From Flavobacterium potami (GTDB lineage Bacteria; Bacteroidota; Bacteroidia; Flavobacteriales; Flavobacteriaceae): 64,000 nt of DNA. The translations under genes were made by a program, and so were the position numbers. Positions 1 to 7,648 of this stretch are shown piece after piece (within the stretch, counting starts at the first letter, position 1; every line of letters starts with the position of its first letter). The stretch is from positions 1 through 64,000 of the forward strand of contig NZ_JAINUY010000008.1 of NCBI RefSeq assembly GCF_020026915.1, read 5' to 3'. The notes under the pieces were generated by a model. The model did not search any database and had not been told where the DNA came from. It worked only from the letters and a program-made list of their open reading frames with translations.

Positions 1-41
1 AACGTAATTTTGTGTCTTTCGCTTGTTTCTCAAAGCGGGTG

Positions 42-72
42 CAAAACTAGTGATTGTTTTTGTTTCCTGCAA
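42..72 (-). promoter_or_regulatory. Tandem promoter 3 (most downstream) reading out of the left edge
   Basis: On the minus strand a -7 element TAGTTTTG (42-49) follows a TTG (70-72) after a 20-base spacer, matching the Bacteroidetes promoter pattern TTG then TAnnTTTG. It is followed by GCACCCGC, as in the two upstream copies. No gene starts inside the window below it, so its target lies to the left. Confidence 0.6.
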
Positions 73-166
73 GAAAAACTTAAAAAATTTTGAAACTTTT
101 TTTTCGTCCCTTTTTCCTCGTTTTCCCCAACAGTCTATCAATGAACTTTCCGTGTTTTGCGGGGTG

Positions 167-197
167 CAAATGTAAAAAGCATTTTCAAATCTCGCAA
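167..197 (-). promoter_or_regulatory. Tandem promoter 2 reading out of the left edge
   Basis: The minus strand carries TACATTTG (167-174) with TTG at 195-197 and a 20-base spacer, followed by GCACCCCGC. The -33 region GCTTGCGA is nearly the same as in the copy at 290-319. Confidence 0.6.
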
Positions 198-289
198 GCT
201 TTTTTGAATCTTTTTTTTCGGAAGTTTTACCTTCCTTTGATCCGTCTGCTTGCCAGTAATTCAGTGAACGTTTTTCGTTGTTGCGGGTG

Positions 290-319
290 CAAAAGTACAC
301 AACAATTCCAGTTACGCAA
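290..319 (-). promoter_or_regulatory. Tandem promoter 1 reading out of the left edge
   Basis: The minus strand carries TACTTTTG (290-297) with TTG at 317-319 and a 19-base spacer, followed by GCACCCGCA. Three promoters at about 120-base intervals suggest a very strongly expressed transcript. An rRNA operon is my inference from that architecture; it lies outside the window. Confidence 0.6.
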
Positions 320-606
320 GCTTTTTCAAACACTTTTTTCAATCTTTTTTCGATGTTTTTCTTAACTCACTGGTAACGCCATCTTTACAATTCAAATATT
401 TTTCATTACTTGTGCGGTTTTTCCTCGTTTGTTTCGCTTTTCCTTGTTTTTCGTGTGTTTGGGATTGCCTCTTTTGAGGGGGTTTCAGGTTTTGGGGATG
501 TTTTTTGACGAAAATTTAAGGTAACTAAATGCACTTTGCGCCGTTTTTAATCCCGCAAAGACGCCAGGACGCCGAGTTTTTTACTTCCGCTTCTTCTGGA
601 AACGGA
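320..606. other. Non-coding stretch without a recognised gene
   Basis: I see no convincing gene here. The stretch is T-rich on the plus strand and includes a short fragment at 552-575 (CGCAAAGACGCCAGGACGC) that resembles the CGCAAAG-type dispersed repeats found at 25654, 27210 and 54665. It lies upstream of the tandem promoters, so it may contribute activator or UP-like sequence, but nothing specific can be named. Confidence 0.3.
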
Positions 607-702
607 TCCCCTAGCCCCGATAGGAGCGGAAATCCTTTTTATGGCGGGGTTCGCCGTAAAAAGATTGGAGCGTATAGCGGGAATTAGCTCCTTATTATTA
701 CC
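607..702. repeat. Structured dispersed repeat (CCTAGCCCCGATAGGAGCGG type)
   Basis: The element begins CCCTAGCCCCGATAGGAGCG and ends near GGGAATTAGCTCC. It contains a central hairpin in which CTTTTTATGGCG pairs with CGCCGTAAAAAG around the loop GGGTT. I recognise this as a widely dispersed intergenic element of Flavobacteriia; that recognition is from memory and has not been searched. Its function is unknown to me. A half copy of another dispersed unit (CTTCGACTCCGCTCAG) follows at 724-739. Confidence 0.6.
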
Positions 703-781
703 CCAATTACAAATCTCAATGGGCTTCGACTCCGCTCAGCATGACATGCCATACTTATATAGTATATATGTACAAACAACA

Positions 782-812
782 AACCCGACAGGCTTTAGGA
801 AGCTGTCGGGTT
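782..812 (-). terminator. Palindromic terminator of the CCCGACAG family
   Basis: AACCCGACAG (782-791) pairs with CTGTCGGGTT (803-812). It sits 28 bases past the stop of the permease gene at 840, so it probably ends that transcript. The same hairpin family recurs at 27535, 60688 and 60873. Confidence 0.6.
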
Positions 813-839
813 GAAAATGTATTTTAAATATTTATATCA

Positions 840-2075
840 CTAATCAAAACGAATGGCTTTGACTGGAGATATTTTCGTTATTATATATGATGGTATTAAA
901 AGAACGAGAAAGCACACACTCACAGTAAGCAAATTCAACAAAAGAATATATATCCAGTTTAAATACACTGGTGCTTTATTAACATAATAGTTTTCTGGGT
1001 TTAACTGAACAATTCCGAATTGCTGCTGAATCAACAAAAGCGTAATACCGATTAAATTCCCCCAGAATAGCCCTCGGAGAATTAAATAAAATGCATTGTA
1101 TAAAAATATCTTACGTACTGACCAATTATTTGCTCCCATCGATTTTAGAATCCCTATCATTTGCGTTCTTTCTAAAATAAGAACTAAAAGAGCTACAATC
1201 ATATTAATAGTTGCAACCAAAATCATAACCGCTAAAATTACAACAATATTAAAATCGAAAAGTTGAAGCCAATCGAATATATAACTATACTTTTCTATAA
1301 TAGTATTGGTATCTAGATTTGAAGATGTTTTCTCATAAACTTTATTTCCTACCGACTTAATTTCATCAAAGTCTTTTACAAAAACCTCAAAAGCTCCTAT
1401 CTGATCATTACTCCATTTATTAATTCGCTGAATATGACGGATATCACCAATAATATAAGTAGCGTCAAAATCCTGAAATCCGGAATTAAAAATCCCAGCG
1501 ATTTTAAATCGACGGCTGTTTGGCATTTTACCTTGTTCCTCTTTAATAAAAAAAGTGTTAAACTGATCTCCGATTTTCAAATTCAACCTATCAGCTAGAA
1601 ATCTCGAAATAATAACATCTTCATTTAACGATTTAGAAAAGTCTGGCAATTTACCTTCTACAATATATTCTTTAATATTATTCCAATCATAATCTGCTCC
1701 TACTCCTTTAAAAACAATTCCTTCAAATGCATTTTCGGTTCTAATAATTCCCGACTTTGTTGCGATTGCCTGAATATGACTAACCTCTGGAACACTTTTA
1801 AAATTAGGATAGAACTCTTGCTTCTTAGAAATAGGCACTATAGTTATTTCTGAATTATTATTATCATAATTGGAAATAATGATCTGCCCATTAAAAGCAG
1901 AAACTTTATCACGAATTTTTTTCTGCAGACCAATTCCTGTTGCAACAGAAACAATCATCATAATTATTCCAATTGCGATTGCTGAGATAGCAATTTTAAT
2001 AATAGGTGCCGAAATACTGCTTTTGTAATCTTTTGCAGTGATTAGTCTTTTGGCTATAAAATATTCTAAATTCAA
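840..2075 (-). CDS. FtsX-like ABC transporter permease (LolC/LolE-like)
   Basis: The product is a 411-residue inner-membrane permease. An N-terminal transmembrane helix (about residues 22-46) is followed by a periplasmic MacB-type domain (about 50-265) and three C-terminal helices (about 275-405), the architecture of LolC/LolE. The usual role is lipoprotein release to the outer membrane together with a LolD ATPase, which is not encoded nearby. The start is a TTG: no in-frame ATG precedes it and a TAA stop lies 12 bases upstream. The helix following MNLEYFIAKRL is the normal family N-terminus. A -7 element lies at 2105-2112. Confidence 0.85.
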   Translation of the reverse strand: MNLEYFIAKRLITAKDYKSSISAPIIKIAISAIAIGIIMMIVSVATGIGLQKKIRDKVSAFNGQIIISNYDNNNSEITIVPISKKQEFYPNFKSVPEVSHIQAIATKSGIIRTENAFEGIVFKGVGADYDWNNIKEYIVEGKLPDFSKSLNEDVIISRFLADRLNLKIGDQFNTFFIKEEQGKMPNSRRFKIAGIFNSGFQDFDATYIIGDIRHIQRINKWSNDQIGAFEVFVKDFDEIKSVGNKVYEKTSSNLDTNTIIEKYSYIFDWLQLFDFNIVVILAVMILVATINMIVALLVLILERTQMIGILKSMGANNWSVRKIFLYNAFYLILRGLFWGNLIGITLLLIQQQFGIVQLNPENYYVNKAPVYLNWIYILLLNLLTVSVCFLVLLIPSYIITKISPVKAIRFD

Positions 2076-2104
2076 ACTACAGGTTGTTTAATTATTCCTT
2101 TAAT

Positions 2105-2112
2105 CAAAAATA
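2105..2112 (-). promoter_or_regulatory. Putative -7 element of the LolC/E-like gene
   Basis: The minus strand reads TATTTTTG, a full match to TAnnTTTG, 30 bases upstream of the TTG start at 2075. I find no good -33 TTG at the expected distance, so this is a moderate call. Confidence 0.4.
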
Positions 2113-2164
2113 CGTCTTAAAGAACAAAATGAGAAATTATTAAAAATAATTCACATTCTTTCCT

Positions 2165-2659
2165 TTATAAGGGAAGCTTTTTTTTCATTTCTTCCACTAT
2201 ATTAAATGCGGCTGGACAAATTTCAACATTCTTTAATGTCAAATTTGAAATCTGATAAAATTTGTTTCGATCTGTATGAGGAAATTCTCTACAGGCTTTG
2301 GGCCTAACATCATAAATCATACAGTAATTCTCATTATCTAAAAAAGTACATGGAACACTTTTCAAAACATAATCTTTATCTTCATCAATTCTAAGATATT
2401 GCTCTATGAATTGCTGTGGCTTTTGCCTAAAATGCTTTGAAATTCGCTCTATGTCGGCTAACGTAAATAGCGGCCCAGTTGTTTTACAGCAATTAGCACA
2501 TTTCAAACAATCCGTTCTTTTAAATTCCGCATTGTGCAAATCCTGCATAACGTAATCTAAATTTTTGGGTTGTTTCTTTTTAAGCTTATCGAAATACTTT
2601 TTATTCTCGTTATGCTTATCTTTGGCTAACTTACTTAAGTTATTTAAAATCTGTTTCAA
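2165..2659 (-). CDS. YkgJ-type Cys-cluster protein (putative Zn/Fe chelating)
   Basis: The 164-residue protein has the CxxCxxCC cluster (Cys51, Cys54, Cys57, Cys58), followed by further conserved Cys in CTFLD, YCMIYD, RPKACREFPH and VEICPAAF, the pattern of the YkgJ family (PF03692). The family is thought to bind Zn or an Fe-S cluster; its reaction is not established. The start is a TTG with an in-frame stop 12 bases upstream, and a -7 element 24 bases away supports it. It is divergent from the methyltransferase gene at 2732. Confidence 0.85.
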   Translation of the reverse strand: MKQILNNLSKLAKDKHNENKKYFDKLKKKQPKNLDYVMQDLHNAEFKRTDCLKCANCCKTTGPLFTLADIERISKHFRQKPQQFIEQYLRIDEDKDYVLKSVPCTFLDNENYCMIYDVRPKACREFPHTDRNKFYQISNLTLKNVEICPAAFNIVEEMKKKLPL

Positions 2660-2682
2660 GTTTAAAATTTAAAGTTGATCTG

Positions 2683-2690
2683 CAAAATTA
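2683..2690 (-). promoter_or_regulatory. Putative -7 element of the YkgJ-type gene
   Basis: TAATTTTG on the minus strand matches TAnnTTTG. A transcript starting a few bases downstream would have a leader of about 17 bases before the TTG codon at 2659, which supports that unusual start. Confidence 0.45.
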
Positions 2691-2731
2691 AGCAACTTTG
2701 AACTCGAAACCTTAAACTTTAAAATAAAACA

Positions 2732-3439
2732 ATGAAAGATCTTTTTGGAAAAGCAATATTTGATTTTTACACCAAAAATTCGCCTGAAGATATTATTACT
2801 GAAACTTCAATTTCTGAAGAAGATGAAATGAGCGTTGAATACCTTTTTCGCAGTTATAACGAAATGCCAAAAATTGAGCAAAAGGCCCTCCAACTGGCAC
2901 GAGGAAAAGTATTAGACATTGGCTGTGGCGCAGGAAGCCATTCTTTATCATTACAAAATGAGCGTAATCTAGATGTGACAGCTATTGATATATCTGCAAA
3001 AGCAATTGAAACTACTCTGCTTAGAGGTGTCAAAAAAGCCGAAGTAAAAAATATTCTAGATTTTGAGGGCGAAAAATTTGACACTATTTTGGTTTTAATG
3101 AATGGAACCGGCATTTTTGGAAAATTAAAAAATTGCAACACTTATCTATTGAAATTAAAATCTCTACTAAACCCTGGAGGGCAAATTTTAATTGACAGTT
3201 CCGATATCATCTATATGTTTGATGAAGATGAAGACGGCGGCAAATGGATTCCCTCTGAGAATGATTATTATGGAGAGCTCACCTTTAACATAAGTTACAA
3301 AGGGGAAAAGGAAGATACTTTTGACTGGTTATATTTAGATTACAATACACTTCAAAATGCCGCAATTGCTAACGGTTTGAATTGCGAACTTATTCTAGAA
3401 GGAGAACATTACGATTATCTAGCAAAAATATCCATTTAA
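2732..3439 (+). CDS. Class I SAM-dependent methyltransferase
   Basis: The 235-residue protein has the glycine-rich SAM-binding motif I (LDIGCGAG, residues 61-68), an acidic residue at the end of strand 2 (TAIDIS), and a post-I segment FDTILVLMNGTG. The substrate cannot be read from the sequence. It is followed after 18 bases by a DinB-like gene, so the two are probably co-transcribed. Confidence 0.8.
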   Translation: MKDLFGKAIFDFYTKNSPEDIITETSISEEDEMSVEYLFRSYNEMPKIEQKALQLARGKVLDIGCGAGSHSLSLQNERNLDVTAIDISAKAIETTLLRGVKKAEVKNILDFEGEKFDTILVLMNGTGIFGKLKNCNTYLLKLKSLLNPGGQILIDSSDIIYMFDEDEDGGKWIPSENDYYGELTFNISYKGEKEDTFDWLYLDYNTLQNAAIANGLNCELILEGEHYDYLAKISI

Positions 3440-3457
3440 AAAACAACAATCAGATTT

Positions 3458-4003
3458 ATGAAAGAATTAGATTTAGAAAAACTAAAATACCCTATTGGCA
3501 AGTTTATCGCTCCAGATAATTACTCCCGAGAATATCTTTCTGCAAAAATTGAAGAAATTGCAACATTACCAAACAGACTAGAAAAAGAAGTACTTCATTT
3601 AACAGATGAACAATTGGATACGCCATATCGTCCTGACGGATGGTCTGTTAGGCAAGTTATACACCATTGTGCTGAAAGTCATATGAACTGTTATATTAGA
3701 ATCAAATGGGCTTTAACAGAAAACAACCCTGTTATTAAAGCGTACGACGAAGTTCTTTGGTCTGAAATTCACGACAATTTAACAATGCCAATTCAACCAA
3801 CACTCGATTTACTTAAAGGCCTTCACTTTAGATTAGCCTATATCATGAAAAATTTATCAGATTCAGACTTAGAAAAAACTTTTGTACACCCTTCAGACAA
3901 TTCCGAAAATAAAATCAAAAAAATTATTGGAACATATGCCTGGCACGGAAATCATCATTTAGCCCATATTACTACTTTAAAAAAGTATAAAAATTGGCAA
4001 TAA
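3458..4003 (+). CDS. DinB-like / YfiT-type metal-dependent protein
   Basis: The 181-residue protein shows the DinB/YfiT four-helix-bundle pattern. A first metal-ligand region is IHHCAESH (His69, His70, His75) and a C-terminal one is HGNHHLAH (His163-His170), with the start motif YPIGKF typical of YfiT-like proteins. Relatives act as thiol (bacillithiol-type) S-transferases or metal-dependent hydrolases, but the substrate here is unknown. It is the second gene of a likely two-gene transcript that ends at the hairpin 4042-4071. Confidence 0.8.
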   Translation: MKELDLEKLKYPIGKFIAPDNYSREYLSAKIEEIATLPNRLEKEVLHLTDEQLDTPYRPDGWSVRQVIHHCAESHMNCYIRIKWALTENNPVIKAYDEVLWSEIHDNLTMPIQPTLDLLKGLHFRLAYIMKNLSDSDLEKTFVHPSDNSENKIKKIIGTYAWHGNHHLAHITTLKKYKNWQ

Positions 4004-4041
4004 TAAAAATCTGAATTCTATACAGCTACATAATTAAACTT

Positions 4042-4071
4042 AAAAAATCTCTTCAAATGAAGAGATTTTTT
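4042..4071. terminator. Bidirectional terminator between the DinB-like gene and queE
   Basis: AAAAAATCTCTTC (4042-4054) pairs perfectly with GAAGAGATTTTTT (4059-4071) around the loop AAAT. It lies between two convergent genes and has T-runs in both directions. Confidence 0.85.
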
Positions 4072-4074
4072 AGT

Positions 4075-4707
4075 TTATGGTATGTTTAAATACTTATGTG
4101 TTTGTAATGAAACTCTCCACTTTGGATTATTCATAACATAATCAACTATCAGTGGAGTCATTTCTTCTTTTTTACTCCATTCTGGCTGTAAAAATAGAAT
4201 TGCGTCATCGTTAACCAACTCAGCCTGTTCTTCAGCAAAAATAAAGTCGTGCTTATTATGAATGATGACTTTCAATTCGTGAGCATTATCATAAACTGTT
4301 TTCGTTGGTAACTTATTTTTTTTCGGAGAAAGGCAAATCCAGTCCCAAGTTCCTGATAATTCAAAAGCTCCAGAAGTTTCAATATGTACTTTTAAATTTC
4401 TTTCTTTCAATTTATTTGTAAGAAGTGTCATATCCCAAGACAGCGGTTCTCCACCGGTTACAACAACTGTATCTGCAAATTTTGCAGCATTTTCTACAAT
4501 TAAATCAACACTTGTCGGTGGATGAATTTCTGCATTCCAGCTTTCTTTTACATCACACCAATGACATCCTACATCACATCCTCCAATTCTAATAAAATAA
4601 GCAGCACGCCCAGTATGGGAACCTTCTCCTTGAATGGTATAAAATTCTTCCATCAAAGGAAGCATTGCTCCTTTATTTATTTCTAATTGTATTTCTTTCG
4701 GTAACAT
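4075..4707 (-). CDS. queE: 7-carboxy-7-deazaguanine synthase QueE
   Basis: The 210-residue protein is a radical SAM enzyme whose cluster motif is Cys44-x3-Cys48-x2-Cys51 inside GGCDVGCHWC, preceded by EEFYTIQGEGSHTG, the QueE signature. It makes 7-carboxy-7-deazaguanine from 6-carboxytetrahydropterin, a step towards preQ1 and queuosine in tRNA. It has its own promoter (4726-4754) and is not next to other queC/D/F genes; queA is about 23 kb away at 27588. Length fits the family. Confidence 0.92.
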   Translation of the reverse strand: MLPKEIQLEINKGAMLPLMEEFYTIQGEGSHTGRAAYFIRIGGCDVGCHWCDVKESWNAEIHPPTSVDLIVENAAKFADTVVVTGGEPLSWDMTLLTNKLKERNLKVHIETSGAFELSGTWDWICLSPKKNKLPTKTVYDNAHELKVIIHNKHDFIFAEEQAELVNDDAILFLQPEWSKKEEMTPLIVDYVMNNPKWRVSLQTHKYLNIP

Positions 4708-4725
4708 TTTAATATTTTAAGAGTG

Positions 4726-4754
4726 CAAAGATAGTCAATAATATACACAACAAA
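4726..4754 (-). promoter_or_regulatory. Promoter of queE
   Basis: The minus strand carries TATCTTTG (4726-4733) with a TTTG (4751-4754) after a 17-base spacer, followed by GCACTC. This is a full -7 match 19 bases upstream of the ATG. The -33 box overlaps the A-run of the preceding terminator. Confidence 0.65.
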
Positions 4755-4786
4755 AAAACCGATAGTTTTTTGAACTATCGGTTTTT
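4754..4786 (-). terminator. Terminator of the TonB operon
   Basis: AAAAACCGATAGTT (4754-4767) pairs perfectly with AACTATCGGTTTTT (4773-4786). It lies 22 bases past the stop of the TPR gene at 4808 and separates that operon from queE. Confidence 0.85.
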
Positions 4787-4807
4787 AATTTATTTTAAAA
4801 ATCTAAA

Positions 4808-6475
4808 TTATTTTAGAGCTTTAATAGACTGTGTAGCATAAGAGTTTGCTGGATCTAATACTAAAGTTTTATTGAAATATTCAATAGCTTTAACTTTATC
4901 AGTATTTGCATAAGCAGCACCAATACTATTATAAGCTTCTACAAACTTTTTAACTACAGCTGGTTTAGCTACTTCTTCTGCACCTTTTGCCGTAATTTTC
5001 GCAACATATTCTTCGTAGTTTTTAATGATCATATCATCTTTATCCAATAAAGAGTTGATTCTTGCTTTGTATATATAAGCCTCATCGTAATTAGGAGCAG
5101 TCGTTAAAATTTTATCAAAAACTGCATCTGCTTTAGCTAAAGCAACCGCATCACGGTTTTCTTTTGGCTTACTAGCATTACCGTAGTATAAAGAAATACC
5201 ATAATAAACACTATCATCTAAATAATTTTTTGATTCAGCATTATTTGCTCCAAGTTCAAAAATAGCAGCTGCTTGATCATATTGTTTTTTACCGAATAAT
5301 TCTTTTCCGAAATCTGCAAATTCCTCAACTACCAATGGCTCTAATTCAACTGCTTTTTTAATATCAGCTAAACCTGCATCGAAAGCAGCTTGATCAACAG
5401 TACCGTCAGCAGCAGTTCCTTTTTTGATTTTAGATAATCCTAAATAGTAGTAATCTCTACCGATAACTTTGTTTCCTGGAGCTTTAATAAAATCTTCAAT
5501 AGATTTAATAGCCACGTCAACATTTCCGTTTTCGTAAGCAGCATATCCTAAATATCTGTAGATTCTAGGATTTACTTTATCCTGAGCAATCATTTTGTTA
5601 GCAACAGTTTCTAATTGTTTGTAATCTTTTACCAAGATTAAGAAATCTGCATGACGCATTTTAGAATCCATTGAGTAATCAGTTAAACTCAAGTATTTCT
5701 CATAGTTAGTAATTGCATTTTGCAAATTAACTTTAGAAGTAGAAGGTTTATTTCTTGCCCATTTGTAATAAGTTTCAGCAAGCTCTCTGTAAACTGGTCC
5801 GTAATTAGCATCTAAAGCAATAACTTCATTGAAAGATTTAATTGCTTCATCATAAGATTTAGCACCTTTCAACAAAACTCCTAATTGCATTTTAGCTCTT
5901 AATAATGTATTATCAGCTGTAAATGCATCACGGTAAGATTTGTAAGCATCATTCTGATTGTTTGAACCGTAGTAAGCATCTCCAATAGCCAAAAGTGCTT
6001 GAGCATTTTGAGGATCAACCAATAAAGCACGCTTCAAAATATCAACTGCACTTTTATAATCTGGATTCTCAGAATTCATATATGCTCTAGCGATGTAAAT
6101 AAATTCATTCACATCCTTTTTTCTCATGTCTTTAGTAGCCAAGGTAAAGTTAGCCTGAGCCGCTGCAGTATTTTTTGCATCAAGGTCTAACTGACCTAAA
6201 CCAATATAGCTTAAGTTTTTCTTATCTGAAGCTTGTAATCCATTATTGTAGTAGATTTTCGCAGAGTCTACTACAGATTGATTTAAATAAACGTTACCTA
6301 AAACAAAATTTGCTTCACCATCTGAAGGTTTCGCTTTGATCATTGATTTAAGCAATGTTTTTGCTTTCTCAAATTGCTCTGCATCAATCGCCTTTTTTGC
6401 CTGGTTGATGTCTTGCGCTTTTGCTGCCGTAGCCGAAACTACTAATGCAAGACTAAAAATTTTAAATTTATTCAT
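4808..6475 (-). CDS. Tetratricopeptide repeat protein, last gene of the TonB operon
   Basis: The 555-residue protein has a signal peptide (MNKFKIFSLALVVSATAAKAQ, cleavage near residue 20) and TPR units throughout, with typical pairs such as GEANFVLGNVYLNQ, AQALLAIGDAYYGS and DEAYIYKARINSL. It is likely periplasmic. It follows the PstS-like gene by 16 bases and ends the seven-gene exbB-to-TPR unit. A scaffold role for the TonB machinery or for the neighbouring lipoprotein is only inference from position. Confidence 0.8.
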   Translation of the reverse strand: MNKFKIFSLALVVSATAAKAQDINQAKKAIDAEQFEKAKTLLKSMIKAKPSDGEANFVLGNVYLNQSVVDSAKIYYNNGLQASDKKNLSYIGLGQLDLDAKNTAAAQANFTLATKDMRKKDVNEFIYIARAYMNSENPDYKSAVDILKRALLVDPQNAQALLAIGDAYYGSNNQNDAYKSYRDAFTADNTLLRAKMQLGVLLKGAKSYDEAIKSFNEVIALDANYGPVYRELAETYYKWARNKPSTSKVNLQNAITNYEKYLSLTDYSMDSKMRHADFLILVKDYKQLETVANKMIAQDKVNPRIYRYLGYAAYENGNVDVAIKSIEDFIKAPGNKVIGRDYYYLGLSKIKKGTAADGTVDQAAFDAGLADIKKAVELEPLVVEEFADFGKELFGKKQYDQAAAIFELGANNAESKNYLDDSVYYGISLYYGNASKPKENRDAVALAKADAVFDKILTTAPNYDEAYIYKARINSLLDKDDMIIKNYEEYVAKITAKGAEEVAKPAVVKKFVEAYNSIGAAYANTDKVKAIEYFNKTLVLDPANSYATQSIKALK

Positions 6476-6491
6476 CTTTATCGTAATTAAT

Positions 6492-7415
6492 TTATTCTTT
6501 ATCTTTTATAATTTCTTTTCTAATTTGAAGTTTTCTTCCTGGTGTCTTATAAGGAAGTAAACCTGATTTCAAAACGATTCTTTGTCCTATTTCACCGGCT
6601 ATGAAAGAAGCGAATCCCATACCTAGCCCAGAATAACCTTGACAGTTGATAATAAACAAATCACGTGCCAAAGGATAATTTCCTAATTCCAGGTCGTTTT
6701 GAGTAGGGCTAAAGTATTCATTACCTTTTAAACCCTTAACATACAAAACATTAATTTTATCCACTGTTTGTGTCATATCTGGAGTTGGTTGATAAATCCA
6801 ATTGATACCAATAACACCAATCATACCCTCGTTTTCAGAAACAAATTTGATCACTTCATTATTTGTTTTGAAAGAGAAAACGCCAGTTTTAGGCAACTCA
6901 TTTATCTTTGCCAAATCTTTCATATAACGAACAGTGCTTGAATTAGGATTGTCAAAAACTAAACCTTTTATTTTCGGATCTGGTTTACCTTGAAGAAAAT
7001 CAATCACACTTTTCAACGCAATTAATGTATCATTATTGCTTTTATTTGAAATAAATGCAATTGCATCATGTGCAAAAGGCGTGACTCTAGGATTAATCTT
7101 GCTTTTTTCAAAACGCGCCTTTTCTTCTGTTGTTAAATCCCTAGTTGTTATTGCGACTTTTGTTTTTTGATTCAACAAATCGTTTATAACTTCCGCTTCC
7201 GATTTTGGTTTAACAGTAATTTTTGCATCATAGTAAGTCCCTTCAAAAACAGCAACCTGATCGTCTACAATCTGTTTTACAGTTTCGTCAACAGCAAGAT
7301 CAATTGATCCTTTTAAAATGGTTTCTTTTTCAGCCTCATTTTTGTTTTTTTGGTTACACATGGCAAACAAAAAGACAAAAACTACCAAACCTAAAGCCTT
7401 ACTATATTTCAACAT
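6492..7415 (-). CDS. PstS-like substrate-binding lipoprotein
   Basis: The 307-residue protein begins with a hydrophobic leader ending FAMC at about residue 20, a non-ideal lipobox. It then shows the PstS-type periplasmic-binding fold: SIDLAVDETVKQIV, ITTRDLTTEE, PFAHDAIAFI and GVIGINWIY. The family binds phosphate or related oxyanions, but no pst permease genes are nearby and the protein sits in a TonB operon. Its ligand is therefore uncertain; a role in energised outer-membrane transport is inference. Confidence 0.75.
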   Translation of the reverse strand: MLKYSKALGLVVFVFLFAMCNQKNKNEAEKETILKGSIDLAVDETVKQIVDDQVAVFEGTYYDAKITVKPKSEAEVINDLLNQKTKVAITTRDLTTEEKARFEKSKINPRVTPFAHDAIAFISNKSNNDTLIALKSVIDFLQGKPDPKIKGLVFDNPNSSTVRYMKDLAKINELPKTGVFSFKTNNEVIKFVSENEGMIGVIGINWIYQPTPDMTQTVDKINVLYVKGLKGNEYFSPTQNDLELGNYPLARDLFIINCQGYSGLGMGFASFIAGEIGQRIVLKSGLLPYKTPGRKLQIRKEIIKDKE

Positions 7416-7420
7416 AATTG

Positions 7421-7648
7421 TTATTCTTTTGAATTAATTAATCTTAAAAATCTTATCGCAGAGTATACTATTAGCAATCCACCAAAAGCATATCTGTATT
7501 TAGGCTCCATATTAAGGGGTAGTTTTTCCCAAAACATAATCATTAAACCAAGTACAAGATAAATTAAAAAAAACAGTATTCCTAAAACAAGAAGAAATCG
7601 CTCTTTGAGCGATTTCTTCTGAATATTATTAAGTATATCTTTTAACAT
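7421..7648 (-). CDS. Small two-helix membrane protein between tonB and pstS-like gene
   Basis: The 75-residue protein has two predicted transmembrane helices (about residues 18-42 and 52-70) joined by a short loop, and no family I recognise. Its ATG overlaps the tonB stop (TAATG), which points to translational coupling, and the PstS-like gene starts 5 bases after its stop. A perfect 13-bp hairpin falls inside codons 10-20 (7591-7619). The position and tight spacing make it a real gene. Confidence 0.7.
   Translation of the reverse strand: MLKDILNNIQKKSLKERFLLVLGILFFLIYLVLGLMIMFWEKLPLNMEPKYRYAFGGLLIVYSAIRFLRLINSKE
7591..7619 (-). terminator. Possible internal attenuating hairpin just after tonB
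   Basis: GAAGAAATCGCTC (7591-7603) pairs perfectly with GAGCGATTTCTTC (7607-7619) around a 3-base loop. On the minus strand it is followed by TTGTTTT. It begins about 30 bases past the tonB stop, within the coding start of the next gene, so it could lower expression of the distal genes. Confidence 0.45.

Noticed and set aside
90..365. A 91-codon plus-strand frame across the tandem promoters
   Set aside because: It is rich in Phe and Cys from T-runs and runs antisense through three promoter boxes. No domain or start context supports it.
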